A DNA stretch of 64,000 nucleotides, from NCBI RefSeq assembly GCF_001514235.1, contig NZ_KQ948926.1, forward strand, positions 343,291 through 407,290, read 5' to 3'. Below, in pieces: positions 25,751-33,942 of this stretch. Under the pieces are notes generated by a model that saw only the letters and a list, made by a program, of their open reading frames with translations, did no database searches and was not told where the DNA came from. Both the position numbers and the translations under genes were made by a program. The stretch comes from Streptomyces caeruleatus. Lineage in GTDB: Bacteria; Actinomycetota; Actinomycetes; Streptomycetales; Streptomycetaceae. Each line of letters starts with the position of its first letter. Positions within the stretch are counted from its first letter, which is position 1.

Positions 25751-26494
25751 TTGAACATCCCCGAGTTCTCGCATCCGCCGGAAACCCCCGGCTCCCGCCC
25801 GGAGGTGCCCCAGCAGCAATCCTCGCTCACAACCCGCGAGGACGTGCGACGACTCCAACATCAGCTCGACCGGGGTAACCAGCGCCTCTCCGCTGTGGAG
25901 CGGGACAACAAGGATCTGCGTCAGAAACTCCTCCACACCAGCGCTCGCGTGGAGCGGTTGGAGAGGAGACTGGCCGCCATGCTGGCCGCACAGACCCGCC
26001 AGCGCGGAGACCTTCCATCCAACGCGCATGCCGACCACCAGACCATCGCCCGCGACTACCAGTCCCTGGTCGAACACCACCTCGCGTCGCTGGCGCTCGC
26101 CGCCACCGCAGCCAGCACCTGCCGGCCTGCCTACGAACCCGCCACCCTGTGGTTCCTCGGCGAGCTGACCCGCGCGCTCTTCCAAGACTGCCCTACCGCC
26201 GGCCTCGTCGAAGAGGCCCTCGGCCTGAACGCGGCCGGGCGGAAAGCACTCGTCCCCCGCATCGACCACGTTCTGACGGAAGTGCACGCGCTACGGCAAC
26301 GGGCGCAGCGCACCGGATTGCCGTTCCGGTGGGACTTCGACATGCTGCCCGGGGCACGAATCGACCCGACACGCCAGGCGGCCTGGCTCTCGTGTGATCC
26401 CCGCCTGCCGGTTCAGTACGTGATCGCCCCTGCATACACGGTGGAGCAGCAAGTCTTCTGCCTGCAGCGCGTCCTCACTGGGCCATCATTCTGA
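25751..26494 (+). CDS. Coiled-coil protein partnered with Hsp70-like protein
   Basis: A 247-residue protein from TTG with CCAGGAGC upstream. Residues 25-80 form a strong coiled coil (REDVRRLQHQLDRGNQRLSA, VERLERRLAAMLA). The remainder is helical (DYQSLVEHHLASLALAATAA, ALFQDCPTAGLVEEALGL) and ends with a beta segment near VQYVIAPAYTVEQQV. No DnaJ HPD motif or GrpE pattern is visible. Being co-transcribed with the Hsp70-like gene and followed by a strong palindrome, it is likely the partner in a two-gene unit. Function unknown. Confidence 0.6.
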   Translation: MNIPEFSHPPETPGSRPEVPQQQSSLTTREDVRRLQHQLDRGNQRLSAVERDNKDLRQKLLHTSARVERLERRLAAMLAAQTRQRGDLPSNAHADHQTIARDYQSLVEHHLASLALAATAASTCRPAYEPATLWFLGELTRALFQDCPTAGLVEEALGLNAAGRKALVPRIDHVLTEVHALRQRAQRTGLPFRWDFDMLPGARIDPTRQAAWLSCDPRLPVQYVIAPAYTVEQQVFCLQRVLTGPSF

Positions 26495-26524
26495 CCCCGC
26501 CCCGGCATCGCACGGAGGCGGGCA

Positions 26525-26564
26525 ATGGGTGGTGGGGGCACCACGTGGTGCCCCCACCACCCAT
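26525..26564. terminator. 40-bp perfect palindrome
   Basis: A perfect 40-base inverted repeat with no spacer, centred on CACGTG; each arm begins ATGGGTGGTGGGGGCACCAC. It lies 31 bases after the coiled-coil gene. It can fold into a very stable hairpin, so a terminator is the simplest reading. It lacks a T-run, and its perfect symmetry would also suit a dimeric DNA-binding protein or cruciform. Confidence 0.6.
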
Positions 26565-27007
26565 CGGAACGTGGTCTGCCAGACCAAAGCCGACTTCCGG
26601 CCCTGTTCGGCGACACTGCCCGCCCCAGAGCCCGCCCTACACCGACACCGCACAACAAGCCGCCTGCGGGCCGCGAGTGCTCCGATCCGGCCACCCGATG
26701 ACCAGCCCGACCGAGCATCAACCTCAAAAGCACACGGGCCACCCATACGCCCATTTCAGCCAGCCTGTCGCAATGGGCCCCAGCGAGACGCTCGGGGAGC
26801 ATCACTCCGGCGAGGCGTCAACTCACCTCGCAGCGCGCCGCGTTGAGGCCCTACGGGACACTCGCTTACCTCACAAGAGGCTTGTGGTGTCGGTCACACA
26901 TACAAACGATGTTGGACTTTTTTCCGATTCCGCCGCCGGAGCCGGGCGGTTCGTGCACGATGAGTGCCGATAGCTTCACCCTCAGTTCGTAGTACCAAGG
27001 AGCGATT
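26565..27007. other. Intergenic stretch before XRE gene
   Basis: Open frames here overlap with poor codon bias and none resembles a known protein. The last 100 bases are AT-richer and probably hold the promoter of the XRE-DUF5753 gene; AAGGAG at 26997 is its ribosome-binding site. Nothing else is supported. Confidence 0.4.
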
Positions 27008-27940
27008 GTGGTCCAGCAGTTGGCAGGGGCCGGGGACCCAGGCGAGACCGAGAGCCCCAAAGCCGGCCGCGGGGTGCGGTACCTGCGGGACGAGCCCGCA
27101 CCGTCCGCGCAGCGCATGGTGCTGGGCCATGCACTGCGCAAGCGCCGCAAGAGCCTGAACCTGAAGCAGGGGCAGGTGGCCCGCTTCATAGGCGGATCAG
27201 CCTCGAAGGTGAGCCGGATCGAGAACGGGCGCCATCAGTTCAAGGAACGTGATCTGCAGGCCCTTTTCCAGCTGTACGGCATCGACGACCCGACCGAGCA
27301 GGAGCTGCTGCTGGGACTGGCCGCGGGTGCCAACGAGGCGGCGTGGTGGCAGCCCTGGTCGTGGGCGACGTCGAAGCATCTGCAGGCCGTGGTGAGTTTT
27401 GAGGAGATGGCTCAGCGGATCAGGTCGTACGAGCCCCTCCATATTCATGGTCTGCTGCAGACCCCGGCCTACTCCCAAGCCGTGATCAACCGGGGCCCGG
27501 GCACCTTCCAGGAACTGGAAGCCCGGGCGCAACTGCGCCGGGAACGCAAGGCTCGTTTCGCCGACGCGCCTGCGGACAAGACCGGCATGTTCATCATCGA
27601 CGAGGTCACCCTGCGCCGGCCGGTCGGGTCCATGGAGGTGATGTGCGGGCAGCTGGAGCACCTGCTTGAACTGTCAGCCGACCCGCGTTATCAGTTCCGG
27701 CTTGCCGAGCTGGGCCGCTGCGACCTGCCCGTCGACCTGGGGGCGACGACCATCTTCGACTTCGCCGGCATGCTGCCCACCCTTGTCTACGCCGAGGGAT
27801 TCGACGGCGGTCTGATCATCGAGGACGACGAGGCGGTCGACCTGCGGGTGAAGGCATTTGACGCGCTGCTGTTCGCCTCTCTGGCACCCCGTCAGACGCG
27901 CCGCCGGATCAGCGACCTGCTCCGCCATTACCGCCGCTGA
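27008..27940 (+). CDS. XRE-family regulator with DUF5753 domain
   Basis: A 310-residue protein starting at GTG after AAGGAGCG. An HTH_31/XRE domain lies at residues 38-95 (LGHALRKRRKSLNLKQGQVA, SKVSRIENGRHQFKERDL). DUF5753 follows (residues 115-300: FEEMAQRIRSYEPLHIHGLL, QTPAYSQAVI, FDFAGMLPTLVYAEGFDGGL). Such proteins are numerous in Streptomyces and are usually paired with small DUF397 proteins; some pairs influence development and antibiotic production. Here a DUF397 gene is 1.1 kb away. Two operator-like palindromes upstream of the neighbouring genes are candidate targets. Confidence 0.88.
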   Translation: MVQQLAGAGDPGETESPKAGRGVRYLRDEPAPSAQRMVLGHALRKRRKSLNLKQGQVARFIGGSASKVSRIENGRHQFKERDLQALFQLYGIDDPTEQELLLGLAAGANEAAWWQPWSWATSKHLQAVVSFEEMAQRIRSYEPLHIHGLLQTPAYSQAVINRGPGTFQELEARAQLRRERKARFADAPADKTGMFIIDEVTLRRPVGSMEVMCGQLEHLLELSADPRYQFRLAELGRCDLPVDLGATTIFDFAGMLPTLVYAEGFDGGLIIEDDEAVDLRVKAFDALLFASLAPRQTRRRISDLLRHYRR

Positions 27941-27958
27941 GCAGGCCGGCTCCTCCTG

Positions 27959-28789
27959 TCAGGGTTTACGGGCCACGCCGGCATAGAGGGATACCTGCGC
28001 GTCGCTCACCAGGCTGGGCCCGCTGCCGGGCTCGGGCCGCCAGCGGTGCCCGACGACCAGGCCCGGCTCGATCAGATCCAGACCGTCGAAGAACCTCATG
28101 ACCTCCGCCCGGGTACGTACCCGGGCGGGGGTCCCGGCTTGCGCGTAGGTGTCGACGACGGCCTGCCAGGGTTCCGGAACGAAGTCCCCGGTGTCGTGCG
28201 ACAGACTCAGATATGAGCCCGAGGGCAGCTCCTGCATGAGGCGCCGCACCATGCGGTAGGGCTCGTCGTCGCCGGTGACGAACTGCAGCAGGGCATGCAG
28301 GCTCAGCGCAACCGGCCGCCCGAAGTCGATGACGCCCTCCCTCTTGACCGCGTCGATGACGGCAGCCGGCTCGGTCGCATCAGCCTGGACGTAGCAGGTG
28401 ACGCCCTCGGCCGTGCTGTCGAGGAGCGGGTCGCAGTAGACATGCACGATCGGATCGTTGTCCACATAGGCAACCCTGCTGTCGGGCGCGACACTCTGGG
28501 CGACCTGGTGGAGGTTGGGCGACATGGGGATCCCGGTACCCACATCGATGAACTGGCGCACTCCGAGCCGAGTCAGGGCGCGTACCGCGCGGTGCATGAA
28601 GGCCCGGTTGACGCGGGCCGCTGACTCTGCCGTGGGGAAGAGGCGAATGACGGTATCGGCGACCTCCCGGTCCACGGCGTAGTTGGTTTTCCCGCCGAGG
28701 AAGTAGTCGTACACCCGGGCACTGTGCGCCTTGTCCTGCCCTAAGTCCGTGCCCCTGCCGTGCACAGGTTCGGACTGCTCCCCCACCAT
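27959..28789 (-). CDS. SAM-dependent methyltransferase, Methyltransf_19 (DUF574) family
   Basis: A 276-residue protein. ATG at 28789 is chosen because GGGAGG precedes it by four bases; upstream in-frame ATGs lack such a site. The family signature SARVYDYFLGGKTNYAVDRE and the SAM-binding loop RQFIDVGTGIPMSPNLHQVA are present, followed by VAYVDNDPIV and LSHDTGDFVPEP. This actinobacterial family is abundant next to XRE-DUF5753 and DUF397 genes; no substrate is established. It is convergent with the XRE regulator, with a 19-base gap. An AATGCA-CT-TGCATT palindrome is 45 bases upstream of the start. Confidence 0.88.
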   Translation of the reverse strand: MVGEQSEPVHGRGTDLGQDKAHSARVYDYFLGGKTNYAVDREVADTVIRLFPTAESAARVNRAFMHRAVRALTRLGVRQFIDVGTGIPMSPNLHQVAQSVAPDSRVAYVDNDPIVHVYCDPLLDSTAEGVTCYVQADATEPAAVIDAVKREGVIDFGRPVALSLHALLQFVTGDDEPYRMVRRLMQELPSGSYLSLSHDTGDFVPEPWQAVVDTYAQAGTPARVRTRAEVMRFFDGLDLIEPGLVVGHRWRPEPGSGPSLVSDAQVSLYAGVARKP

Positions 28790-28833
28790 GGTCCTCCCGC
28801 CGTCCCGCGACCGTCCGCCCACGTCAGCGGCGG

Positions 28834-28847
28834 AATGCACTTGCATT
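28834..28847. promoter_or_regulatory. Operator-like palindrome upstream of Methyltransf_19 gene
   Basis: AATGCACTTGCATT, a six-base inverted repeat with a two-base spacer. The same AATGCA-N2-TGCATT site occurs at 29311-29324, at nearly the same distance from the start of the DUF397 gene. The repetition at matched positions suggests a shared regulator, most simply the XRE protein at 27008. Confidence 0.5.
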
Positions 28848-28924
28848 GTGCTCCTGATCACCGGCTGGTCGCCGGGAATGTCGAGCACTGAATGACTTTT
28901 TGAACTTGCGAGCACGTCTGCGCC

Positions 28925-28966
28925 CGGGCATGTTCGCGGAACCACAGGTTCCGCGAACCGTGCCCG
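28925..28966. terminator. Hairpin downstream of DUF397 gene
   Basis: A stem of TTCGCGGAACC / GGTTCCGCGAA with a three-base loop is enclosed by an outer CGGGCA / TGCCCG pair. It lies after the minus-strand DUF397 gene and before the promoter of the methyltransferase gene, fitting a terminator that separates the two units. Confidence 0.65.
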
Positions 28967-29037
28967 GCCGGCAGTACCCCGGACACCCCTCTTTGCAGGT
29001 GCGTACAGGACCGAACAGCGTCACCCGTGAGGACCGG

Positions 29038-29271
29038 CTACAGCTCCCCGCGTCCCGCAGCCAAGGTGAAGGCGGACGCCGCCCGCCTGGTTAAGGCGAT
29101 CGCAGCGCCACCGGGCACCTTCGAGTCACGGAACCAGACCTGCCCTCCGGACGGCTGCGCCACCTCAACACATGCCCCCTGAGGATTGCTGTAAGAACTC
29201 TTCCGCCAGACAACCGGCTCTCGTTGACCGCTACTTGCGGGACTGCCGTGTACACGTGTCGGCTTCTCCAC
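29038..29271 (-). CDS. DUF397 domain protein
   Basis: A 77-residue protein starting at GTG 29271, eight bases after a strong AGGAGG. The DUF397 core is complete: VVWRKSSYSNPQGACVEVAQ, then VWFRDSKVPGG. DUF397 proteins are small partners of XRE-DUF5753 regulators in actinobacteria. The gene has its own operator-like palindrome at 29311-29324 and a hairpin downstream. The partner is presumably the protein at 27008. Confidence 0.85.
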   Translation of the reverse strand: MEKPTRVHGSPASSGQREPVVWRKSSYSNPQGACVEVAQPSGGQVWFRDSKVPGGAAIALTRRAASAFTLAAGRGEL

Positions 29272-29310
29272 CGGACGACCTCCTGCGGTGAACGAACACC
29301 CCGTTGCCCG

Positions 29311-29324
29311 AATGCAATTGCATT
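29311..29324. promoter_or_regulatory. Operator-like palindrome upstream of DUF397 gene
   Basis: AATGCAATTGCATT, a perfect 14-base palindrome 40 bases upstream of the DUF397 start. It matches the site at 28834-28847 except for the central two bases. Confidence 0.5.
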
Positions 29325-29810
29325 TCGGTCCGACGCTAGGAGGATCACCGCTCTTGCAGCGGATATGCCTGATTGAAGCAACAATGTCTTGGATCAGCCG
29401 CCGAGCTGCTTGCAAATGCGCCGTCGTGCGGGGTTTGTTCACCGCTCCGTCACACCACCACCAGAACGCGGTCCCGCCCTCGGCAGCGCGATCGAACACG
29501 CCCGCACCCGCGTGAGCACGTCCCGACGGACGGAACCCTCACCAGCGCAAAGAGAAAGCACACCCGACCCATACGAATGGCGGCGGTCGAACACTCAACC
29601 CACGGCTGCAGCAGGCGAACCCGGCGCCGTACACCGCAGCGGGGCGCACGAGCGGACTTGGGTCTGGCGAACCGTCAGACGGCTTGGCCCGCTTCTCCTA
29701 CCGTCGTTCGCACTCGGTCACAGGGCCGGGTGGCACCAGGCCCCGGCAGCAGCGATGTGGGAATCCTTCGCCGGGGCCCGTGTCCACAACCCTCCATTCA
29801 GGAGAGCGCT
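29325..29810. other. Non-coding or decayed stretch
   Basis: Open frames in this stretch on the plus strand are Arg/Thr/Pro-rich and match no family I recognise. The end carries the AGGAGAG site of the next small gene. Nothing else is seen. Confidence 0.35.
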
Positions 29811-30053
29811 ATGGACCCCTCCCCTCGGCGACGACGCGGTAAACCGCGCCACGCCCGCCCCCGCCCCCCACGCGTCCGCGTGTGCGAGCCGTGTCTGAGC
29901 AGCTGCCTCGAAATCACGCTGACCCAAGCCGGCCACCTGCTGCTCCTCCCGCCACACGGGCACTGGCTGACCACCGCCGGACTCCTCGCCCTGCTCGGCC
30001 TACGCCTCACCCGCCACCGCCACGGACACAACCTCGGCGACCAACCCCACTGA
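29811..30053 (+). CDS. Small basic protein with hydrophobic C-terminus
   Basis: An 80-residue frame whose ATG has a good AGGAGAGCGCT upstream. The N-terminal 25 residues are strongly basic (Arg/Pro). A CEPCLSSC cysteine cluster follows, then a hydrophobic stretch (LLLLPPHGHWLTTAGLLALL) that could be one membrane helix. The C-terminus is His/Arg-rich. No homologue is recognised. The ribosome-binding site is the main support. Confidence 0.35.
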   Translation: MDPSPRRRRGKPRHARPRPPRVRVCEPCLSSCLEITLTQAGHLLLLPPHGHWLTTAGLLALLGLRLTRHRHGHNLGDQPH

Positions 30054-30132
30054 CCACCACCACGCGGGGTGCTGCCCACGCAGCACCCCTCAGCCCCATC
30101 ACCGACGCTCCAGAACACGCGGGGTCCTGCAG

Positions 30133-30444
30133 ATGAATCAAGCACCGCGCGCCTCACACCGCCGAGCGACCCACATCGGCCTGGTCATGGAACAGATCCA
30201 ACGCCACAGCAGACTCACCACCGAGGACATCGTCCGCCATATCGGGACGGATCCAGCGCACATCGCCGCCGTCCTGTCCGGCAGCCAGTTCCCCAGCCGG
30301 CACCTCGCCATCCGCTTCGCCCGCGTCTGCGGCGCCGACCACCACATCCTGCTGAAGGTCTGGGACGACGAACACGAGCGCCGCAACCTAAGCAGCATGC
30401 ATAGGGCAGACGAGGCCCCCGGGGATGCCGCGCCAAGCCAATGA
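30133..30444 (+). CDS. Small XRE-like HTH protein
   Basis: A 103-residue protein starting at ATG. The helices IGLVMEQIQRHSRLTTEDIV, HIAAVLSGSQFPSRHLA and IRFARVCGADHHILLKVWDD follow the lambda-repressor-type HTH layout. The C-terminus is short and acidic. It has no fused sensor domain. It is likely a regulator or an antitoxin-like protein, though no toxin adjoins it. Confidence 0.55.
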   Translation: MNQAPRASHRRATHIGLVMEQIQRHSRLTTEDIVRHIGTDPAHIAAVLSGSQFPSRHLAIRFARVCGADHHILLKVWDDEHERRNLSSMHRADEAPGDAAPSQ

Positions 30445-30667
30445 GCTCACACGTACCGCGGTTCACCTCCGGCACTGCCCGGTCACTTTGCTGCGATCCT
30501 CGATCGCCCCGGAGGGCGACCGGCAGGCCAGGTCACCGGGTAAGACCCGTGCCTCGCCAAAGTCATCACCCGATACTGCGACACCGTCACCGGCCAAGCC
30601 AGCCAGCGGACGAAGGCTGGCCGAAGATCCGCGTGCACTGCACCGATTTCCCTGCGAGCCTCAGGTC

Positions 30668-31282
30668 ATGCCACACATCAGCCAGGCCGGGGCCGTCAAC
30701 ATCGAGTACAGCCACTTCCCCATCGGGGAGCTGTGGGAACCGGGCTTCGAACGACGGGACGACAGGCCGGACTTTCAGACGAGCGAAGCGGTCATGGCCA
30801 CCCCTGGTCGCATCATCGTCAGATCACGCGTCCAGGAACACACCGCGCACGTTGTCCTGGCCCTCAGCGGACAGCAAGACCAGGCGCCGGGGGCAGGCTG
30901 GGAACTGCTCGCTTCCGTGACGTACCACCCTGTCTACACGGGCCGCATGGCTGCATTCGACACGACAAATGGCCAGGCACGGAGCGCCAACAAACCTGTC
31001 AGAGCGTTCGGGCAGCAGGTCGCCCCGGGCGAGCCGACCATTGAGCTGGATCCGTCGCACACGTATGACGTGCAGGTGTGGGCGCAAGGCCGCTCCGACT
31101 CCCGCGAGCGGTTCGAGGATGGCGCGCCGGGCGCTGATACCGAGGACGCCTCCGAACTGGAGGCGTATCTGATCGTGTTCACTCCCTCCGGCGCGCAGGA
31201 ACCGCCGTCTCAGGCCGCCCCCGAGAGCCGACGAGACCGACTGGCCAGTCGTCACGGAAAGCCACCCCTCAACGCGCGCTAA
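30668..31282 (+). CDS. Hypothetical beta-rich protein
   Basis: A 204-residue protein from ATG 30668. The sequence alternates short strands (GRIIVRSRVQEHTAHVVLAL, LLASVTYHPVYTGRMAAFD, TYDVQVWAQGRSDSRERFED), which suggests a beta-sandwich. The C-terminus is charged and probably disordered. It has no signal peptide or membrane helix. A strong terminator at 31301 closes the unit. Family unknown. Confidence 0.5.
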   Translation: MPHISQAGAVNIEYSHFPIGELWEPGFERRDDRPDFQTSEAVMATPGRIIVRSRVQEHTAHVVLALSGQQDQAPGAGWELLASVTYHPVYTGRMAAFDTTNGQARSANKPVRAFGQQVAPGEPTIELDPSHTYDVQVWAQGRSDSRERFEDGAPGADTEDASELEAYLIVFTPSGAQEPPSQAAPESRRDRLASRHGKPPLNAR

Positions 31283-31300
31283 CACGTCGGAGGAACGAGG

Positions 31301-31326
31301 AAGGGAGCGGCCGGTGCCGCTCCCTT
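31301..31326. terminator. Strong hairpin terminator
   Basis: AAGGGAGCGGC pairs with GCCGCTCCCTT around a four-base loop, 19 bases after the stop of the gene at 30668. It lies between convergent genes and may serve both. Confidence 0.75.
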
Positions 31327-31510
31327 CTGTCGCTCCTGAGGGTCACTCCCTCGTGTGGATCGCCCTTCCATCCGGTGCATCGGGCGGATCCCAGGCCAGC
31401 CCTCCACGTGGATCGCCCTCGCATCCCCCCTGACTCCAGATCAGTGAAGTCAGGAGGATCAAGAGGTCGCGGCGTGGCTCACTTCTCACCCGCCGTACGT
31501 GGCCCTCGAT

Positions 31511-32872
31511 TCACCCTGCGCCGCTATGTACATAGATCATGTACGCGTCGCTGTGCAGGATTCTGTCGGTGCCGTACCAGTTACCCAGTTCGCGTCCCGC
31601 CTGCTCATTCTCTGCGCCGGGGACGTAACGGACGGAGAAGTTACCATCGCCCTTGCCGGCGCCCTCTTGGGTGGAGGCGAAGGGGAACTCGTCGCACTGA
31701 TGTGTGTCGTCGGGGCGGTTCAGGCCCCGGCAGGCAGCGTCTTTGGCATTGCGGTTCTTGCGCGCTACTTCAGCCGCGGCGTCGTCGTAGTTGGCCCAGT
31801 TTCGGTGGAGCGGAGGTAGACCGGCGTGGATGTCGCCCGGAATTACCTTGCCGGCCTTTGTCGGATACGTGCTTTCCGGCCGGTAGAGGGCGTCCGCGAT
31901 GTGGTTGGCGACGCCTTTGGTGTCGGCCTCCTGGGTGTTGTACGAGAACTGCGGGATCGCACGGTCGAAGACCACTCCCGCGTCGTAGAAGTTGCTGCCC
32001 AGGGATTTGGAGGAGTCGAAGCGTATGCCGCTGTCGGGACCGTCGCTCCAGGGCGTCGTGCGTCCTCCGCCGGTGACCTTCCAGTTGTGCTGGTAGACGC
32101 AGGTGGCCCGGTCATCGACGCCCCGTCCCGTGCCCCTGGCGGACACCAGGCCGTAAGCGATGTACTCGTCCCGCCAGTCCCCGACGGTGGTGGTGAAGGG
32201 GTTCGAGGAGGTGTCAGTCACCTTGCAGGCGGCGGCGGAGGGCCAGCCTGCCTGCTTCACCTCGAAGCTCATCAGAGCACTGTCGTTGAACACACCCGAG
32301 GCTGTGACTTGGTCGGTGTGGACTTCGATGGTTGCGTCCCGAATCTGGCCGGAGCCCGTGCCGACCTCAGTCTCGCGGAACCGAACTTGGCCTTCGATCC
32401 TGCCTTGCCCGTCAAGCTTGGTGGCGGTGTTGTAGCCCCAGCGGCAGAAGCTCATGCGCAGGACGTAGCCCTCCTCGGTGTGCCCAGACGGGACCCGCCG
32501 ACACTCCTCCTTAGTAAGGGCCCTGGCGGCAGCGATGCGATTGGCCGCAGTCGCATCACCCCCGCGGGCCAGATAGGTCTGGCCGTTCTCGCGAGCAATT
32601 CTCTGCTCGTTCGCATCGCTCGACGGCTTCGGCGCCTGAGGTTCTTCGCTGCCCTGCAGCTGCTCCACCGAGACAACTGACCGATGTTTCGCCAGCTCCG
32701 TGGCGAAGTCAGCACCCAGCTCGAAATGCAAGGGCTCACTCGATCGAAGCCAGACCGTCTGGCCCTCGCCACCGTCCGCAGGAACTGCCGCCTGCGCGCC
32801 GGTACCGGTGAGCATCGCGGCAAGAGTCACGACTCCGAGGGCTAAAGCCACAAGACGTCTCTGTCCGGTCAC
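31511..32872 (-). CDS. Secreted protein with NucA/NucB-type nuclease domain
   Basis: A 453-residue protein with a clear Sec signal peptide (RRLVALALGVVTLAAMLT, cleavage near AQA-AV). The last 80 residues carry the NucA/NucB pattern: a cysteine before GLNRPDD, then CDEFPFASTQEGA with the conserved Asp-Glu and a later paired Asn-Glu-Gln-Gly-like segment (ENEQAGRELGNWYG). NucA/NucB enzymes are extracellular or toxin-borne DNases. The N-terminal 330 residues are a separate beta-rich region of unknown type, longer than a plain nuclease needs, so this could be a secreted effector. No immunity gene is obvious beside it. Confidence 0.72.
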   Translation of the reverse strand: MTGQRRLVALALGVVTLAAMLTGTGAQAAVPADGGEGQTVWLRSSEPLHFELGADFATELAKHRSVVSVEQLQGSEEPQAPKPSSDANEQRIARENGQTYLARGGDATAANRIAAARALTKEECRRVPSGHTEEGYVLRMSFCRWGYNTATKLDGQGRIEGQVRFRETEVGTGSGQIRDATIEVHTDQVTASGVFNDSALMSFEVKQAGWPSAAACKVTDTSSNPFTTTVGDWRDEYIAYGLVSARGTGRGVDDRATCVYQHNWKVTGGGRTTPWSDGPDSGIRFDSSKSLGSNFYDAGVVFDRAIPQFSYNTQEADTKGVANHIADALYRPESTYPTKAGKVIPGDIHAGLPPLHRNWANYDDAAAEVARKNRNAKDAACRGLNRPDDTHQCDEFPFASTQEGAGKGDGNFSVRYVPGAENEQAGRELGNWYGTDRILHSDAYMIYVHSGAG

Positions 32873-33292
32873 TACACACTTCCCCGTTGTTCGAGAATAA
32901 GAAGATCACCTCATCACGGATACATCTAGGGGTGGCGTGGTCGAACTCATGGTTTACAAAGAAACCTCACAGAATCGGCCAATTTTATTGCTCGACATAT
33001 GGCTTGATGCGCCCGGTGGCGTATTGCTGAATTCCGTCGCGCCGATTGGTGGGTAGCCCTCAAGCCGGTAAACTCCGGGGGCAAGCTTGCTGATTTGACG
33101 GCCCCACCGACTAAAACCAGACAGCAGTCCTGAAGCGCCCACAGTCTTCAACTAGGCGGAATTCCACCGTGTCTTGCGACCACACCCTGTCCGGTCGCGG
33201 TCCAAAGGCCGGGCGAAGTCGTCCTGTCACGCCCCGCCGCGAAGGCTCTAGGCGTTCTTCGAAAGCGGATCTTGCGTGTTGAATGATGCTTC
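32873..33292. other. Intergenic region upstream of the nuclease gene
   Basis: About 400 bases, AT-richer near 32880-33000, presumably the promoter region of the minus-strand nuclease gene. The right part (33150-33292) leads into an IS5-type remnant. No intact gene is seen. Confidence 0.4.
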
Positions 33293-33727
33293 GTGGTCCG
33301 GGGAGATCTCACGGACGGCCAGTGGACGGTACTGGAGCCATTGTTACCGAGGGGCCGGAAGCTCGGCCGCCTGCCCCCTCCCTCGCCGGCGCCGGCAGGA
33401 AGCACGGACGGACGCTGGATCCGCTGGGAACCCCTCCAAGGCGACGTCGGCGTCCAGTTCGACGCCTTCGCCGCCCAGAACCCCCACAGCACCCTCGCCA
33501 CCTGGACCCTCTGGTCCGGCACCAGCATCGACCGCCCCACCTGGACCATCACGGCCTCCCTCTACACACCCGCCGCGCTGCTGGGCGGCCTCGCCGAGAC
33601 CCTCGCCCATGGCACCGGCATCCGGACGCATGCCTCCGTGCAGGTGAAGCCCACCGTGCACCTCACCGCCACCCCCACAGCACCGCCTCCGACAGCAGCC
33701 ACCAAACAGCCCAGTCAATCGCGCTGA
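33293..33727 (+). pseudogene. Chimera of IS5 transposase N-terminus and DUF317 C-terminus
   Basis: The first 30 residues (MVRGDLTDGQWTVLEPLLP) are the standard N-terminus of IS5-group transposases. The sequence then switches to DUF317-type second-half sequence (LATWTLWSGTSID, WTITASLYTPAALLGGLAE, TLAHGTGIR). The transposase catalytic core and the DUF317 first half are both absent. It is a deletion junction between an insertion sequence and a sixth DUF317 copy, far from the main DUF317 block. Confidence 0.6.
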
Positions 33728-33942
33728 TCGGGCTTGAACGAACGCGTGTTTCTACAGATCAGAGGGAGCTGCGGAGCTGGTTCCTTCGAAGCGCCATTGA
33801 GCGTGAAACTCCAACGCTGGTGATCGCCTCCGAGGGGCTCCGTCCCGTACGGGTGGACTCCCGCCGTAACCGGCGCGGCCCGTGGTGCTGCCCTGCAAGA
33901 CTGTCCGTGCTAGCTCAGGGCGGACGGCAGGACGGGCGAGAG

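Noticed and set aside
26529..26973. Plus-strand frames after the 40-bp palindrome
   Set aside because: They begin inside the palindrome, have poor codon bias and no ribosome-binding site.
32954..33151. A small minus-strand protein
   Set aside because: It has no ribosome-binding site, poor codon bias and lies in a likely promoter region.
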